Shown piece by piece: positions 17,122-26,807 of a stretch of 45,378 nucleotides of DNA. The DNA is from Gammaproteobacteria bacterium (lineage in GTDB: Bacteria; Pseudomonadota; Gammaproteobacteria; Burkholderiales; Burkholderiaceae_D): contig CAJCIC010000071.1 in assembly GCA_903970185.1 (NCBI GenBank), positions 1-45,378 of the forward strand, written 5' to 3'. The notes under the pieces were generated by a model. The model was given only the letters and a program-made list of their open reading frames with translations, was not told where the DNA came from and made no database searches. The first letter of the stretch is position 1; each line of letters begins with the position of its first letter. A program made the translations under genes and the position numbers.

Positions 17122-18729
17122 CTACGCCATGGGCGAGGACGATTGCGCGGCAAGCATCGGCCCTTCGGTGAAGATGCGCGCATCCATTGGCACGAGATCA
17201 GCGGCCACTGAAATATCGCCCTTCGCGAAGGCGAGGATGTCACGCTCGAGGTCGACCCCTGGGGCGATTTCGGTCAAGGTCAGCTGTCCCTGTCTCAATT
17301 CGAACACGGCGCGCTCGGTAATGTAGAGGATGGGAATTCCCATGGCGGCAACATAGGGGCCGTTAAACGACAGGTGGCTGACTTGCTTCACGAGTTTGGC
17401 ACAGCGCCCCTCGGAGCGGATGACGAGCCTGCCGGCTTCGCCTGCGACGTCAAGCCCTGACGCCGTAAACGTTCCCATGAAGACCAGTGCCTTGGCGCTT
17501 TGCGTGATGTTGATGAAGCCTCCGACGCCGGCGATGATGCGGTTCTCACCCGAGCCGAACATGCTGACGTTGACATTGCCGTGGGTATCGAACTCGGCAA
17601 GCCCCAAAAAGGCCATGTCGATGCCACCGCCCTCGTAAAAATCGAATTGCGAGGGCTGATCGATGACCGCTTCGGGATACGCCGATGCGCCAAACGAAAA
17701 GCCATCTGCCGGCACGCCACCGATCGGGCCGGCCTCGACGGTCAGCGTAAAGCCAGTGATGCCTTCGCCATGCGCCATCGCGCCCACCGCCGCTGGCATG
17801 CCAACGCCCAGATTGACCACGCGCGGGCGGCGCCGCCAAAGTTCGAGCACGGCACGGCGCTGGATGATGGCGCGCGCATCAAGCACGGTTGCCCTCGCTA
17901 CCGCCTCGATCTGGCCGTTGCCCGCAGCGAGGTAGCTTGGATTGAACGTCTCGCCAAAGGTCATCGCGTGTTCGCTGTCATCGTCACAGACCACGACGTA
18001 GTCAACCAGGATGCCTGGCACGCGCACCAAGGCGAGGCTGGCGTGGCGCTCGATGATGCGCTTGACCTGCACGATGACCTTGCCGCCACTGTTGTGCGCA
18101 GCTTGCGCGAGTACCAGCAGTTCGTGGTGGAACGCTTCCTCCTCGCAGCCGATATTGCCAAGCGCATCCGAGGAGGTGCCACGCAGCAAGGCCACGTTGA
18201 CGGGAAAGCTCGGATAGAAAAGCTGCTCTTCGCCGTCGAATTCGACGCGTCGCACCCACTCGTCCCATCGATTCGGCCTTGGCAACTGCGAAAAGCGCAC
18301 GGCGTTCAGGCGGCCGCCGGACTCGCGCGGATCGACGAAGGTGTAGAGGCCGATCTTTGACATCAAGCCGCTCTTGCCGGCAGCGATGGCGCGAAACAGT
18401 TGCGTGATGATGCCTTGTGGCAGGTTGAGCGCCTCGGCCTCGCCGGATAAGGCCAGCGCGGCCAAGCGGGGTGCCGAGCGCCAGTGGCCGCCGACAATGC
18501 GCCTTGTCATGCCGCGATTGCCGAAATGATTGACGCCGCGCGTCGCGCGATCACCCTGCCCGGCAGAAAACACGAGCGTCAGGTCGCAAGGTGCGCCTTC
18601 GGCGAGAAATCGCGCTTCGAGGGCAGCGGTCACGGCTTCGGCGTGACCGGCACCCACGAAACCTGCGCAACCGATGAAATCGCCATTGCCAATAAGCGCT
18701 GCCGCCTTCTGCTTCGAGACGATCTTCAT
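17122..18729 (-). CDS. Acyl-CoA:acetate/3-ketoacid CoA-transferase (YdiF/Pct type)
   Basis: A 535-residue fused CoA-transferase with alpha and beta parts in one chain, as in YdiF and propionate CoA-transferase. The catalytic glutamate that forms the CoA thioester is Glu332 in TVEAGPIGGVPADG. The N-terminal half contains GFVGAGHAEAV and GGHWRSAPRLAAL, typical of the alpha part; VNLGVGMPAAVG opens the beta part. It would move CoA between short-chain acids such as acetate, propionate or acetoacetate, in the cytoplasm. It lies 83 bp after the Lhr-core helicase gene and on the same strand. No other genes of short-chain acid metabolism are next to it, so its exact substrate is open. Confidence 0.9.
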   Translation of the reverse strand: MKIVSKQKAAALIGNGDFIGCAGFVGAGHAEAVTAALEARFLAEGAPCDLTLVFSAGQGDRATRGVNHFGNRGMTRRIVGGHWRSAPRLAALALSGEAEALNLPQGIITQLFRAIAAGKSGLMSKIGLYTFVDPRESGGRLNAVRFSQLPRPNRWDEWVRRVEFDGEEQLFYPSFPVNVALLRGTSSDALGNIGCEEEAFHHELLVLAQAAHNSGGKVIVQVKRIIERHASLALVRVPGILVDYVVVCDDDSEHAMTFGETFNPSYLAAGNGQIEAVARATVLDARAIIQRRAVLELWRRRPRVVNLGVGMPAAVGAMAHGEGITGFTLTVEAGPIGGVPADGFSFGASAYPEAVIDQPSQFDFYEGGGIDMAFLGLAEFDTHGNVNVSMFGSGENRIIAGVGGFINITQSAKALVFMGTFTASGLDVAGEAGRLVIRSEGRCAKLVKQVSHLSFNGPYVAAMGIPILYITERAVFELRQGQLTLTEIAPGVDLERDILAFAKGDISVAADLVPMDARIFTEGPMLAAQSSSPMA

Positions 18730-18812
18730 TTAGCCCAAAATAGCCCATGGGGAATCACGATGACGCCGATTCTAACGGTTGCCATGCGGCTTGAAGGTCG
18801 CACGCTGGCGCC

Positions 18813-21254
18813 TCACGGGGCATTGGCGAGTGCCTCGAGTTGCGCCACCATGCGCGCAATGCGGTCTGGCAGCCGCTCGGTCGATACCGTCTCGCGAAAG
18901 CGCTCGACAAGCAGCGGGAATGCAAAGGGTGTGGGGCGCTCGACATGCTTTATGACCAGTTCACGCATGCGCAGATTGTCCAGGGTGGCGGTGAGGCGAC
19001 CCAGTTCCAGTTCCTGCTCGAGCACTTCGCGCTCGGCCTGGCCGAGCAGCAGGTTGCCTTCGTCATGTTTGCGAAAGACCTCGAAAAACAGGCTGGACGA
19101 GGCCTGCAGCTGCTTCATCGAGCGAGGCGCGCCTGGAAAGCCCTGGAATACCAGTCCTGAGATGCGGGCGATTTCACGAAACCGGCGCTTGGCCAGCTCG
19201 CTCGCGTTCAGACTGGCAACAGTGTCCTCAAGCAGATGATCGGAGGCGAGCAGGCTCTTGTCAAAAAGCGCGCTCCAGTCGATCTCGTCTGCCGCAAGCA
19301 GTTCAAAGCCGTAGTCGTTGACCGACATCGAAAATGTCGCTGGCGCGTGGCGTGCGACGCGATACGCCAGAAGCGACGCAAGGCCGATGTGAACCGGACG
19401 ACCGGCAATCGGATAGACAAAGAGATGATGGCCCTCTTTCGATACCAGTCGCTCGATGACCCATTGCGCCGGTGTTGGCACATCGGAGTAGCGCATCTGC
19501 AGCTCGATGAGCGGCTTGACCTTGGTCATTTCCGGCCCGTCGAAAACCCCCTGGCGGGCAGCGGCAAGGCGCGTGAGCACCGCATTTGCAAGTTCGGAAG
19601 AAAGCGGCATCTTGCCGCCGTTCCAGCGCGGCACCGAGGCTTTCTTGCCCTGGCCGCGACGCACGTAGGCGGTCATCTCATGCACGCGCACCAATTCGAG
19701 CAGGCGCCCGGCAAAAAGGAAGTGATCCCCGGGCCTAAGCCTGGCAATGAACGACTCCTCGACCGTTCCGATGCGCTTGCCACTGACGAACTGGATGTTC
19801 ACGGAGGCATCGGCGACGATGGTGCCCACCGACATGCGATGGCGCTTGGCAATGCTGGCGTCAGGCACGCGATAGACGCCCGTCTCGTCAGCGACAACGC
19901 GGCGGTACTCGGGGTAGGCAATCAGTGAGGGGCCGCCGCGCGTCACGAAATCGAGCGCCCAGGACCATTCCTCGATCGTCAGGGCGCGATAGGAATAGGC
20001 CATGCGCACTTCGCGCAGGAGGTCGGCCGCGACAAAGCCTGCGCCAAGCGCAATCGTGACAAGATGCTGCACCAGGACGTCAAGCGGCTTGTCCGGTGGC
20101 TCGCGCGGCTCGACGCGCCTTGTCGCCACCGCATCTTTGGCGGCTGCGGCCTCGATCAACTCGATCGCCGTGGTCGGCACCAGGGTCACGCGCGAGGCGC
20201 GTCCGGGTGCGTGTCCTGAACGGCCGGCGCGCTGCAAGAGCCGCGCGATGCCCTTGGCCGAGCCAATCTGCAAGACGCGCTCGACAGGCAGGAAATCGAC
20301 GCCGAGATCAAGACTTGAGGTGCACACCACCGCCTTGAGCTTGCCCTCCTTGAGGCTGATTTCGACCCAGTCGCGCACCTCCTTGGCAAGCGAGCCATGG
20401 TGCAAGGCGAGGATGCCGGCCCAGTCCGGCCGGGCCTGCAGAATCGACTGAAACCAGATTTCAGCTTGCGAGCGGGTGTTAAGAAAGACCAGCGTCGTTC
20501 TTGCCGCTTCGATCTCCTTCACGACCGGCATGAGCATGCGAATGCCCAGGTGTCCGCCCCACGGAAACCGCTCCATGGTGTCTGGCAGGAGGGTATCGAC
20601 GATCAGGTCCTTCTCGATCTGGCCTTCAATCAGGACCCCTTCGCGCCCGCCTAGCAGTGCCTCGCTAGCACGCTTGAGATTGCCAAGCGTGGCCGACAGC
20701 CCCCAGACCATCAACTGCGGCTCAATCAAAGCCAGCCGGGCGAGCGCGAGCTGCACCTGGACACCACGCTTATTGCCGATCAACTCGTGCCATTCATCGA
20801 CGACGACGAGGCGCACCGACCGCAGAAGGTCGCCGGCATCATTGCGCGCGAGCATCAAGGACAGGCTCTCTGGCGTCGTGATCAGGGTGCTTGGCATGCG
20901 CCTGTTCTGGCGAGCACGTTCTGCTAAGGAGGTGTCACCGGTGCGAACGCCGACGCTAAAGTCAAGCCCAAGCGCCTCAAGTGGCTCGGCTAGCGCGCGC
21001 GCCGAATCAGCGGCGAGTGCCCGCATCGGCGTGATCCACAGGACGGTCAATGGCGCCTTGCGCTTGTCCGCGCCTTTTGAGGCAAAACGCGCAAGCGCCC
21101 CAAGCCAGACGGCGTAGGTCTTGCCAGCGCCGGTTGTCGCATGCAGCAGGCCGGACTTGTCCTTGGCCATGGCACGCCAGACGGCCTTCTGAAAATCGAA
21201 GGGTGCAAAGCCGCGATGCTCGAACCACTCCCTGGCAATCGCGCTATAGGCCAT
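18813..21254 (-). CDS. Ligase-associated DEXH-box helicase (Lhr-core)
   Basis: An 813-residue superfamily 2 helicase of the Lhr-core type. Walker A is ATTGAGKT at about residues 39–46, the DEXH box is DEWH at 153–156, and motif VI is [13 protein letters not shown]. The C-terminal third has the winged-helix and Lhr-specific beta-barrel region, including [14 protein letters not shown] and the closing [17 protein letters not shown]. Such helicases translocate 3' to 5' on single-stranded DNA and unwind duplexes or DNA:RNA hybrids, and are encoded with PdeM, an exonuclease and a ligase. The ATG at 21254 is only 3 bp after the stop of the HAD-phosphatase gene, so the two are coupled. The length fits the Lhr-core class rather than the 1500-residue full Lhr. 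Confidence 0.93.
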   Translation of the reverse strand: MAYSAIAREWFEHRGFAPFDFQKAVWRAMAKDKSGLLHATTGAGKTYAVWLGALARFASKGADKRKAPLTVLWITPMRALAADSARALAEPLEALGLDFSVGVRTGDTSLAERARQNRRMPSTLITTPESLSLMLARNDAGDLLRSVRLVVVDEWHELIGNKRGVQVQLALARLALIEPQLMVWGLSATLGNLKRASEALLGGREGVLIEGQIEKDLIVDTLLPDTMERFPWGGHLGIRMLMPVVKEIEAARTTLVFLNTRSQAEIWFQSILQARPDWAGILALHHGSLAKEVRDWVEISLKEGKLKAVVCTSSLDLGVDFLPVERVLQIGSAKGIARLLQRAGRSGHAPGRASRVTLVPTTAIELIEAAAAKDAVATRRVEPREPPDKPLDVLVQHLVTIALGAGFVAADLLREVRMAYSYRALTIEEWSWALDFVTRGGPSLIAYPEYRRVVADETGVYRVPDASIAKRHRMSVGTIVADASVNIQFVSGKRIGTVEESFIARLRPGDHFLFAGRLLELVRVHEMTAYVRRGQGKKASVPRWNGGKMPLSSELANAVLTRLAAARQGVFDGPEMTKVKPLIELQMRYSDVPTPAQWVIERLVSKEGHHLFVYPIAGRPVHIGLASLLAYRVARHAPATFSMSVNDYGFELLAADEIDWSALFDKSLLASDHLLEDTVASLNASELAKRRFREIARISGLVFQGFPGAPRSMKQLQASSSLFFEVFRKHDEGNLLLGQAEREVLEQELELGRLTATLDNLRMRELVIKHVERPTPFAFPLLVERFRETVSTERLPDRIARMVAQLEALANAP

Positions 21255-21257
21255 CGC

Positions 21258-21962
21258 TCACGCCACGAGGAGAAAGCGGCACAGCGACTCGAGATCGGCA
21301 AACGTCCTTGGCTCGACTCCGGGTCCGGGCCAGGGCAGCTTGAGCCGGTTGATCCAGGCGACCTCAAGTCCGGCATCGCGCGCGGCGTTGACATCGAGCG
21401 CGACATCGTCACCGACATGCAGCACCGACGCATAGGGCAAGCCCAGGGTCTCGCAGGCAAAGCGATAAATGCGCGCATCAGGCTTTGCCGCCCCGGCCTC
21501 GCGCGGCGAAACGCTCAGGCGAAAGTACTTTGCGAGGCCAACGCGGCCGATCTCGGCCGTGCCGTTCGTAATGGCGATCAGCTCGAAACGCGCGCTTAGC
21601 GCAGCCAGCGCGGAAGTGACATCGGGATAGGGCTCAACGGCGTGCCGCGCGGCATGGAAAACGTCAAAGGCGGGTTCTGCCAGCGCCTTGTCGTGGCCAC
21701 CCTCTGCGAGCGCCATTTGATAGACGCGCACACGCAGATGGTGCAGGTCGTGGCGCCTGGCATCGCCAGGAGCAAGCTCGGAAAGCGCGGCAAGGCGCAG
21801 CTCGGCGCGCCCCTTCGGGCTCAGATGGGCGAGCGCTCCCGGCGCGTTTTTTGCGAACCACTCGCTCGTCTTTGCTTCGGCGCGCTCAATCACCGGGGCC
21901 AATGGCCAGAGCGTGTCGTCAAGGTCAAGGCTGATTGCCCGAAATGTGTGCGCGTAAGACAA
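21258..21962 (-). CDS. HAD-superfamily phosphatase
   Basis: A haloacid-dehalogenase-type hydrolase of about 234 residues. Motif I is SLDLDDTLWPL (nucleophile and acid aspartates), motif II is ITNGTAEIG, the lysine is in AKPDARIYRFAC, and motif III is HVGDDVALDVNAARDAGL, with a helical cap between I and II. It resembles the YjjG/phosphoglycolate phosphatase side of the family; the substrate cannot be told. The frame is open to 22172, through the start and promoter region of the divergent lipocalin gene. I chose the TTG at 21962, which begins LSYAHTFRAISLDLDD; a GTG at 21998 is an alternative. It is directly upstream of and coupled to the helicase gene. Confidence 0.85.
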   Translation of the reverse strand: MSYAHTFRAISLDLDDTLWPLAPVIERAEAKTSEWFAKNAPGALAHLSPKGRAELRLAALSELAPGDARRHDLHHLRVRVYQMALAEGGHDKALAEPAFDVFHAARHAVEPYPDVTSALAALSARFELIAITNGTAEIGRVGLAKYFRLSVSPREAGAAKPDARIYRFACETLGLPYASVLHVGDDVALDVNAARDAGLEVAWINRLKLPWPGPGVEPRTFADLESLCRFLLVA

Positions 21963-22076
21963 ACGAAGGGTGCCATCCGGCAAGAAAGGCGCTGCCACCA
22001 AGGCGCGCCCGAAGGCACTAAAATACCCGTGCGCAGAGTCGATCGCAAACGCGCAAAAATTCCAGAAGGGTTGTCC

Positions 22077-22667
22077 ATGCCGCATTTCAGGTCCACCAGC
22101 TCTGCCCTGCTCCTTGCCGCGGCCGCACTCCTCGCATCTTGCGCGAGCGCACCCCCCAATCGCAATCCGCATGCTTCAGATCCGCTGCCGCTGGCCAATT
22201 TCGATTTGAGCCGCTATCAGGGACGCTGGTACAACATCGCCCACATTCCCTACTTCTTGGAGGATGGCTACGTTGGCACCTACAGCGAGTGGACGATACG
22301 GCCAGACGGCCAGATCGACGACAAGTTTTTCGGCAGGAAAGGATCGTTCTTTGCCGACATCAGCGAGCACGGCTTCGTCGATACTGTCGAGCCGGGCAAG
22401 GGCAACGCCGTCTGGCACGTGCATCTTCTGGGTCCGATCACCGTGCCGCAATGGACGACGTACGTCGATGAAAACTACCAGTACACGCTGCTTGCGTATC
22501 CGGACAAGAGCCTCGGATGGATTTTTGCGCGCACGCCCGAGATCGATGCGAAGACCTACGCCGAACTGCTTGGCCGGCTCGATAAAATGGGTTTTGACAC
22601 GGCGCTTTTCAAACTCGTGCCGCAAAAGCCTGAAGACATGGGCAAGCCCGGCTACCTCGTGCCGTGA
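22077..22667 (+). CDS. blc: Outer-membrane lipocalin (Blc-like lipoprotein)
   Basis: A 196-residue lipocalin. The signal peptide ends in a lipobox LLAS followed by Cys22, the lipid attachment site; the residue after it is not aspartate, so sorting to the outer membrane is likely. The lipocalin GxW motif is in YQGRWYNIAHIPYF, and the later strands include VWHVHLLGPITVPQW and LLAYPDKSLGWIFART, characteristic of Blc. Blc-type proteins bind fatty acids or lysophospholipids at the envelope. An AGAAGGG lies 7 nt before the ATG. It is transcribed away from the HAD gene and its 3' end overlaps the end of the convergent DNA ligase gene by 16 bp. Confidence 0.92.
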   Translation: MPHFRSTSSALLLAAAALLASCASAPPNRNPHASDPLPLANFDLSRYQGRWYNIAHIPYFLEDGYVGTYSEWTIRPDGQIDDKFFGRKGSFFADISEHGFVDTVEPGKGNAVWHVHLLGPITVPQWTTYVDENYQYTLLAYPDKSLGWIFARTPEIDAKTYAELLGRLDKMGFDTALFKLVPQKPEDMGKPGYLVP

Positions 22668-24319
22668 CCTTCAGGCAAGAGCGCTTTTAGCATGCCTAGC
22701 GTGTCGGCTTCCTCGATCGGCTTGTCGTGGCGCCAGCGCAGCATGCGCGGAAAGCGCACTGCGATGCCGGATTTGTGACGCGTCGATCGCTGGATGCCCT
22801 CAAAGCCGAGTTCGAAGACAAGCGTTGGCGTCACGCTTCTGACCGGCCCGAATTTCTCCACCGTGGTCTTGTTGACGATCGCGTCGACCTGGCGAAACTC
22901 GGCGTCGGTCAATCCCGAGTAGGCCTTGGCAAACGGCACGAGCTGGCGTGGCGCGCCGTCGACTGGCCGATCCCACACCGCAAAGGTGTAATCGGTATAA
23001 AGCGAGGCGCGCCGGCCGTGTCCGCGCTGGGCGTAAATCAGCACCGCATCGACCGAGAGCGGATCGATCTTCCATTTCCACCACGTGCCGACATTCTTGG
23101 TACGTCCGACGCCATAGGGGGCGCCAAGCTCTTTGATCATGAGGCCCTCAACGCCGCGCTCGCGCGCACCCAGGCGAAGATCTGCGAGGTCCTGCCAGCT
23201 CGGTGCTGCAACGACCGGGGCGATGAGAAGATACTCGCTCGCGCAGGCACGAACGATCGACTCCAGCCGCCTGCGGCGCAAGAACAGCGCCTCGCTGCGC
23301 CTGTCGATGCCTTCGCTTTCAAGAAGGTCATAGGCAATCAGCACCACCGGTGCATCGCGCAATACCTTGGCGCTCAGATTCTTGCGACCGATGCGCTGCT
23401 GCAGCAAGGCAAACGGCGCAGGTGCATCGTTCGCCCAAACCACGATCTCGCCATCGATGACCGTGCCTGGCGGAAGTTTCGCCAGAAGTCCCGAAAGTTC
23501 GGGAAAGCGCTCGGTGATCAGCTCCTCACCGCGCGACCAGATCCAGATGGCATTGGCACGACACACGAGCTGGGCCCGGATGCCGTCGTATTTCCATTCG
23601 ATCTGCCACTTCGAGGGCGATCCCAGGAGCGCATCGAATTCGTCTGTCGGCGCGAGCAGGGCATGGGCCAGGAAGAAGGGCAGGGGCTGGCCCGAGGGCT
23701 GTGCCAAGCCCGGCGCAGCCCTCGCATCATCTGCGGCGAAAAGGCGCAAATAGTCTTCAGCCGTGGGTTGATGCTTGGCGTCGGTGTAGCCCATCATGCG
23801 TTCGGCCACGCGCTTGGCATCGATGCCGCCGTGAGTGGCCAGGGCGCGCGTCACGAGCAGCCGCGAGACGCCGACGCGAAAACCGCCGCCGATCAGCTTC
23901 ATCATCAAGAAGCGCTCGGCCGCGTCAAGTTCGTCCCAGTAGCCACAAAGCGCTGTAGTGGCATCGTCAGGGTCGAGATCACGAAGCGGCAGGAGCCGAT
24001 TTTCGATCCAATCGGCAAGCCCGAGTTCGGTGGCGCGGCCAGGTAGGGGCAAAACCAGGGCAATCGTCTCGGCCAGGTCGCCCACCGCCTGGTAGCACTC
24101 CTCAAAAAGCCATTCCGAAAGGCCAGCGCGCTTTCTTGCCGCTTCGCGCAGGAGCTTGGTGGCCATCACCTGGCGCGGGCGCCCGCCCGCCAGGAAGTAC
24201 ACCGCCCAGGCCGCGTCACGCGGGGCCGCATCGGCAAAATAGCGCAACAAGGCAGCGAGTTTTGCGCGGGTGGCAGTGCTCTGGTCGAGTTCCGCGTAGA
24301 GCTTGGCGAAGGCTTGCAT
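22652..24319 (-). CDS. ATP-dependent DNA ligase (ligase-associated repair set)
   Basis: A 555-residue single-polypeptide ATP-dependent DNA ligase with an N-terminal DNA-binding domain, an adenylation domain and an OB domain. The AMP-accepting lysine is Lys243 in EWKYDGIRAQL (motif I). Further motifs are VIDGEIVVW (motif III), EGLMIKE (motif IV) and TWWKWKID (motif V), and the C-terminus has GIAVRFPRMLRWR. The ATG at 24319 is used; the frame continues six codons to a TTG. This is the ligase type that gives the ligase-associated Lhr/PdeM/exonuclease set its name. The gene is flanked by plus-strand genes on both sides (lipocalin and GGDEF), which separates it from its partners. It has no LigD-type polymerase or nuclease domain. 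Confidence 0.93.
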   Translation of the reverse strand: MQAFAKLYAELDQSTATRAKLAALLRYFADAAPRDAAWAVYFLAGGRPRQVMATKLLREAARKRAGLSEWLFEECYQAVGDLAETIALVLPLPGRATELGLADWIENRLLPLRDLDPDDATTALCGYWDELDAAERFLMMKLIGGGFRVGVSRLLVTRALATHGGIDAKRVAERMMGYTDAKHQPTAEDYLRLFAADDARAAPGLAQPSGQPLPFFLAHALLAPTDEFDALLGSPSKWQIEWKYDGIRAQLVCRANAIWIWSRGEELITERFPELSGLLAKLPPGTVIDGEIVVWANDAPAPFALLQQRIGRKNLSAKVLRDAPVVLIAYDLLESEGIDRRSEALFLRRRRLESIVRACASEYLLIAPVVAAPSWQDLADLRLGARERGVEGLMIKELGAPYGVGRTKNVGTWWKWKIDPLSVDAVLIYAQRGHGRRASLYTDYTFAVWDRPVDGAPRQLVPFAKAYSGLTDAEFRQVDAIVNKTTVEKFGPVRSVTPTLVFELGFEGIQRSTRHKSGIAVRFPRMLRWRHDKPIEEADTLGMLKALLPEGHGTR

Positions 24320-24400
24320 TGCACGAAAGCGTAGCAAGGCTTAGCCCCAGGGCCAAATCGCCGGTTGGCGCCAGCACGCCCCAGTGGTAGCGTTTGGCCC

Positions 24401-25738
24401 ATGCCACTTTTCACCCGACGCGTCAAAGTTCCAGATATCCGGTCGGCGCCACCCAGGCGCTCGATCGAACGCGGCCTTGGCATGGTCGCGCTGCTCTCTG
24501 CGCTTTTGCTCATGGCAGCAGCGGTCGTCGTCAGACACGTCTCGGATGACACCATCAGTGCGAGTCGCGACGCCGCCCATTCCTACCAGATCCGCCTTGA
24601 AGCCGAAGGCCTGTCGACCTCGCTGGCGCTGGCCGAGGCGGGAACGCGTGCCTATCTCATGACCGGGCGCAGCAGCTCGCTTGAGCCCTACCAGGTGGCC
24701 CATGTCGAAGCCGGGCTCAACCTTGCCGCGCTCAGACCCCTGGCCATGGGCGATACCAGCCAGTCTGACGCGGTCGCCGAACTCAACAGCCTCGTCCAGG
24801 CCCGTTTTGACATCTTCGCCAAAAGCATTGCGGCCCGCGAAGACAACGGCCTTGACGCTGGACGGCAACTTCTTGACAGCGATGCGGCACGCGCGCTGGC
24901 CGAGCGCATCCGCTTGCAGATCGGTGCCATTTCGCAGCACGAAAACGCCGTGCTGTCAGACAGCCTTGAACGCCAGGCGCGAAGCAATGACATCGCCTTG
25001 ACAACGATGGTCTCGACATCGGTGTTGCTGGCCATCATCGCCTTCGCCACGTGGGGGGCATTAAAGCGCGAGTTTGTCCTGCGCCGGCGGCTCGAGCAGC
25101 GCCTCGCGGACGCGATCGTGGAAGACGACCTGACCGGTGCCATCAATCGCGCCGCATTCGAGCGGCTGCTCGATCAGGAGTGGGCCTTCAGGTTGCGTTA
25201 CGCAACGCCCTTGTCGCTGTTGCTCATCGAAGTCGACAACCTCGGCGAAGTCAATGCCAAGCACGGGCTCGATGCCGGCGATGCGCTGCTGCGCGACATC
25301 GCAAGGCGACTGCGTGCGCGCCTGCGCAACACCGAGCGCCTGGCACGTTACGGCGGCCAGCAGTTCGCGCTGTTGGTACCCCAGTCCCTAAACGACGCGG
25401 CAGCGCTCGCAAGCCAGCTCTCCAATCTGATTTCGGCCAGCGCCTATCCGGTCATCTTGGCCAGCGGCGAGGTGGAAGGGACGGTCGATATCGAGGTCAG
25501 CATCGGCGTTGCAGACGCAAGCGATGTCGATTCCGGACTGCAACTGGTTTTGGGTGCAGGCGAGGCACTTTACAGCGCCAAGCAGCTGGCTGAAGCGCCG
25601 CGGGTGGCGATCTACCGCAGCGGCATGCGCCAGACGCGCGCGCTGCAACCCGAGGTGATCGACAAGCCCGCCAAGCGCGCTGCGCCAGCGTCCAGGGCCG
25701 GCGCACTGCCGGCCGTGCGCATCACCCCAAGGAAGTAG
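24401..25738 (+). CDS. CHASE3-like sensor with degenerate GGDEF domain
   Basis: A 445-residue membrane protein with helix 1 at about residues 27–45, a helical periplasmic domain of the CHASE3 type (about 50–195, including AGTRAYLMTGR), helix 2 at 200–220 and a C-terminal GGDEF domain (about 240–410). The signature GG(D/E)EF reads GGQQF at 318–322, losing the acidic residues needed for catalysis. The first metal-site aspartate is glutamate (IEVDN, Glu277), and the inhibitory RxxD site reads RNTE. It is therefore unlikely to make cyclic di-GMP and may be an effector or an inactive regulator. The ATG at 24401 is chosen; an in-frame TTG lies at 24365. Its 3' end overlaps the convergent exonuclease gene by 17 bp. 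Confidence 0.88.
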   Translation: MPLFTRRVKVPDIRSAPPRRSIERGLGMVALLSALLLMAAAVVVRHVSDDTISASRDAAHSYQIRLEAEGLSTSLALAEAGTRAYLMTGRSSSLEPYQVAHVEAGLNLAALRPLAMGDTSQSDAVAELNSLVQARFDIFAKSIAAREDNGLDAGRQLLDSDAARALAERIRLQIGAISQHENAVLSDSLERQARSNDIALTTMVSTSVLLAIIAFATWGALKREFVLRRRLEQRLADAIVEDDLTGAINRAAFERLLDQEWAFRLRYATPLSLLLIEVDNLGEVNAKHGLDAGDALLRDIARRLRARLRNTERLARYGGQQFALLVPQSLNDAAALASQLSNLISASAYPVILASGEVEGTVDIEVSIGVADASDVDSGLQLVLGAGEALYSAKQLAEAPRVAIYRSGMRQTRALQPEVIDKPAKRAAPASRAGALPAVRITPRK

Positions 25739-26804
25739 GCCCGTCGCCCGCATCGGCCTTGCCGTCTGCAGCGGCATCGATGTCCTCTTCGTTGCCAAAC
25801 TCGGTTTCAAAGGCCTGCGCGTCGATGCCCTCTTCGCGTAGCGCGCGCACGAGAGGGGCGACCTGTCCGTGCGTGACGATCACCCGCCTGGCGCCGGTCT
25901 CGGCGATCGCCGATCGCAAGCCGTCCCAGTCGGCATGGTCAGACAGCACAAAGCCGCGATCGACGCCGCGCCGTCTGCGCGTACCACGCAATTGCATCCA
26001 GCCGGAGGCGAAAGCGTCGCTGTACTCACCAAAGCGCTTAAGCCACGTCGATGCCTGTGCCGAAGGGGGCGCGATCACGATGGCGCGCGCGAGATCGCGC
26101 GCGGCCACGTCCTGCACCAGATGCGTGTCCGGCAGGGCGATGCCGGATTCGCGATAGACGGCGTTGAGGTTTTGCACGGCACCGTGACACACGATGGCAC
26201 CGATGTCTTGCGCAAGCGCGGCAATCACGCGCTGGGCCTTGCCAAGGGCGTAGCAGAAAAGGACGCTGGCGCGGCCTGACCGGGCGTTATCACGCCACCA
26301 CTGATTGATCTCGCCCATCAGCACCGACTGGCGTGGCCAGCGATAGATGGGAAGCCCGAATGTCGACTCGGTGATGAACACATCGCATCGCACCGGTTCG
26401 AAAGGCGCACAGGTCGGATCCTGCTCGCGGCCGCCAAGGCCTGCGCCAGCGGTCTTGTAATCGCCCGATGCGACCCAGGTCGCGCCACTGGCTTCAAGGC
26501 GGACCTGGGCCGACCCGAGCACGTGCCCAGCGGGAAAAAATGTGATGCGCACACCACGATGGGTGATCGGCTCGCCGTAGTCGAGCGTATCAAGCGTGAC
26601 CTGGCCAAGGCGCGCGCGCAGCACTTTCTCGCCTGACGCGGCGGCGAGATAACGGGCGTGGCCAGGGCGCGCGTGATCCGCATGGGCATGAGTGATGACG
26701 GCCCGTTCGACCGGCTGCCACGGATCGATAAAGAAATCACCTGCCGGGCAGAAAAGGCCTTCCTTGCGCAACGCCACCAGATCGTCCTGAAGCGCCTCGG
26801 CCAC
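25722..26804 (-). CDS. Ligase-associated beta-CASP exonuclease
   Basis: A metallo-beta-lactamase/beta-CASP protein of about 360 residues. The metal motif THAHADHARPGH is complete, followed by FPAGHVLGSAQV, ASGDYKTAG, ITESTFGLP and a C-terminal SDHADWDGL. This matches the ligase-associated DNA damage response exonuclease, a partner of the Lhr-core helicase, PdeM and the ATP-dependent ligase, presumably trimming DNA ends. The GTG at 26804 lies 3 bp after the stop of the upstream EEP nuclease and has no ribosome binding site; a second GTG at 26777, with AGGA at 7 nt, gives an N-terminus closer to the family and may be the real start. The C-terminus has a short acidic tail. Confidence 0.9.
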   Translation of the reverse strand: MAEALQDDLVALRKEGLFCPAGDFFIDPWQPVERAVITHAHADHARPGHARYLAAASGEKVLRARLGQVTLDTLDYGEPITHRGVRITFFPAGHVLGSAQVRLEASGATWVASGDYKTAGAGLGGREQDPTCAPFEPVRCDVFITESTFGLPIYRWPRQSVLMGEINQWWRDNARSGRASVLFCYALGKAQRVIAALAQDIGAIVCHGAVQNLNAVYRESGIALPDTHLVQDVAARDLARAIVIAPPSAQASTWLKRFGEYSDAFASGWMQLRGTRRRRGVDRGFVLSDHADWDGLRSAIAETGARRVIVTHGQVAPLVRALREEGIDAQAFETEFGNEEDIDAAADGKADAGDGPTSLG

Positions 26805-26807
26805 GAT

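Noticed and set aside
22727-24046. 439-codon plus-strand frame opposite the DNA ligase
   Set aside because: The minus-strand frame has all ligase motifs; this one is their shadow.
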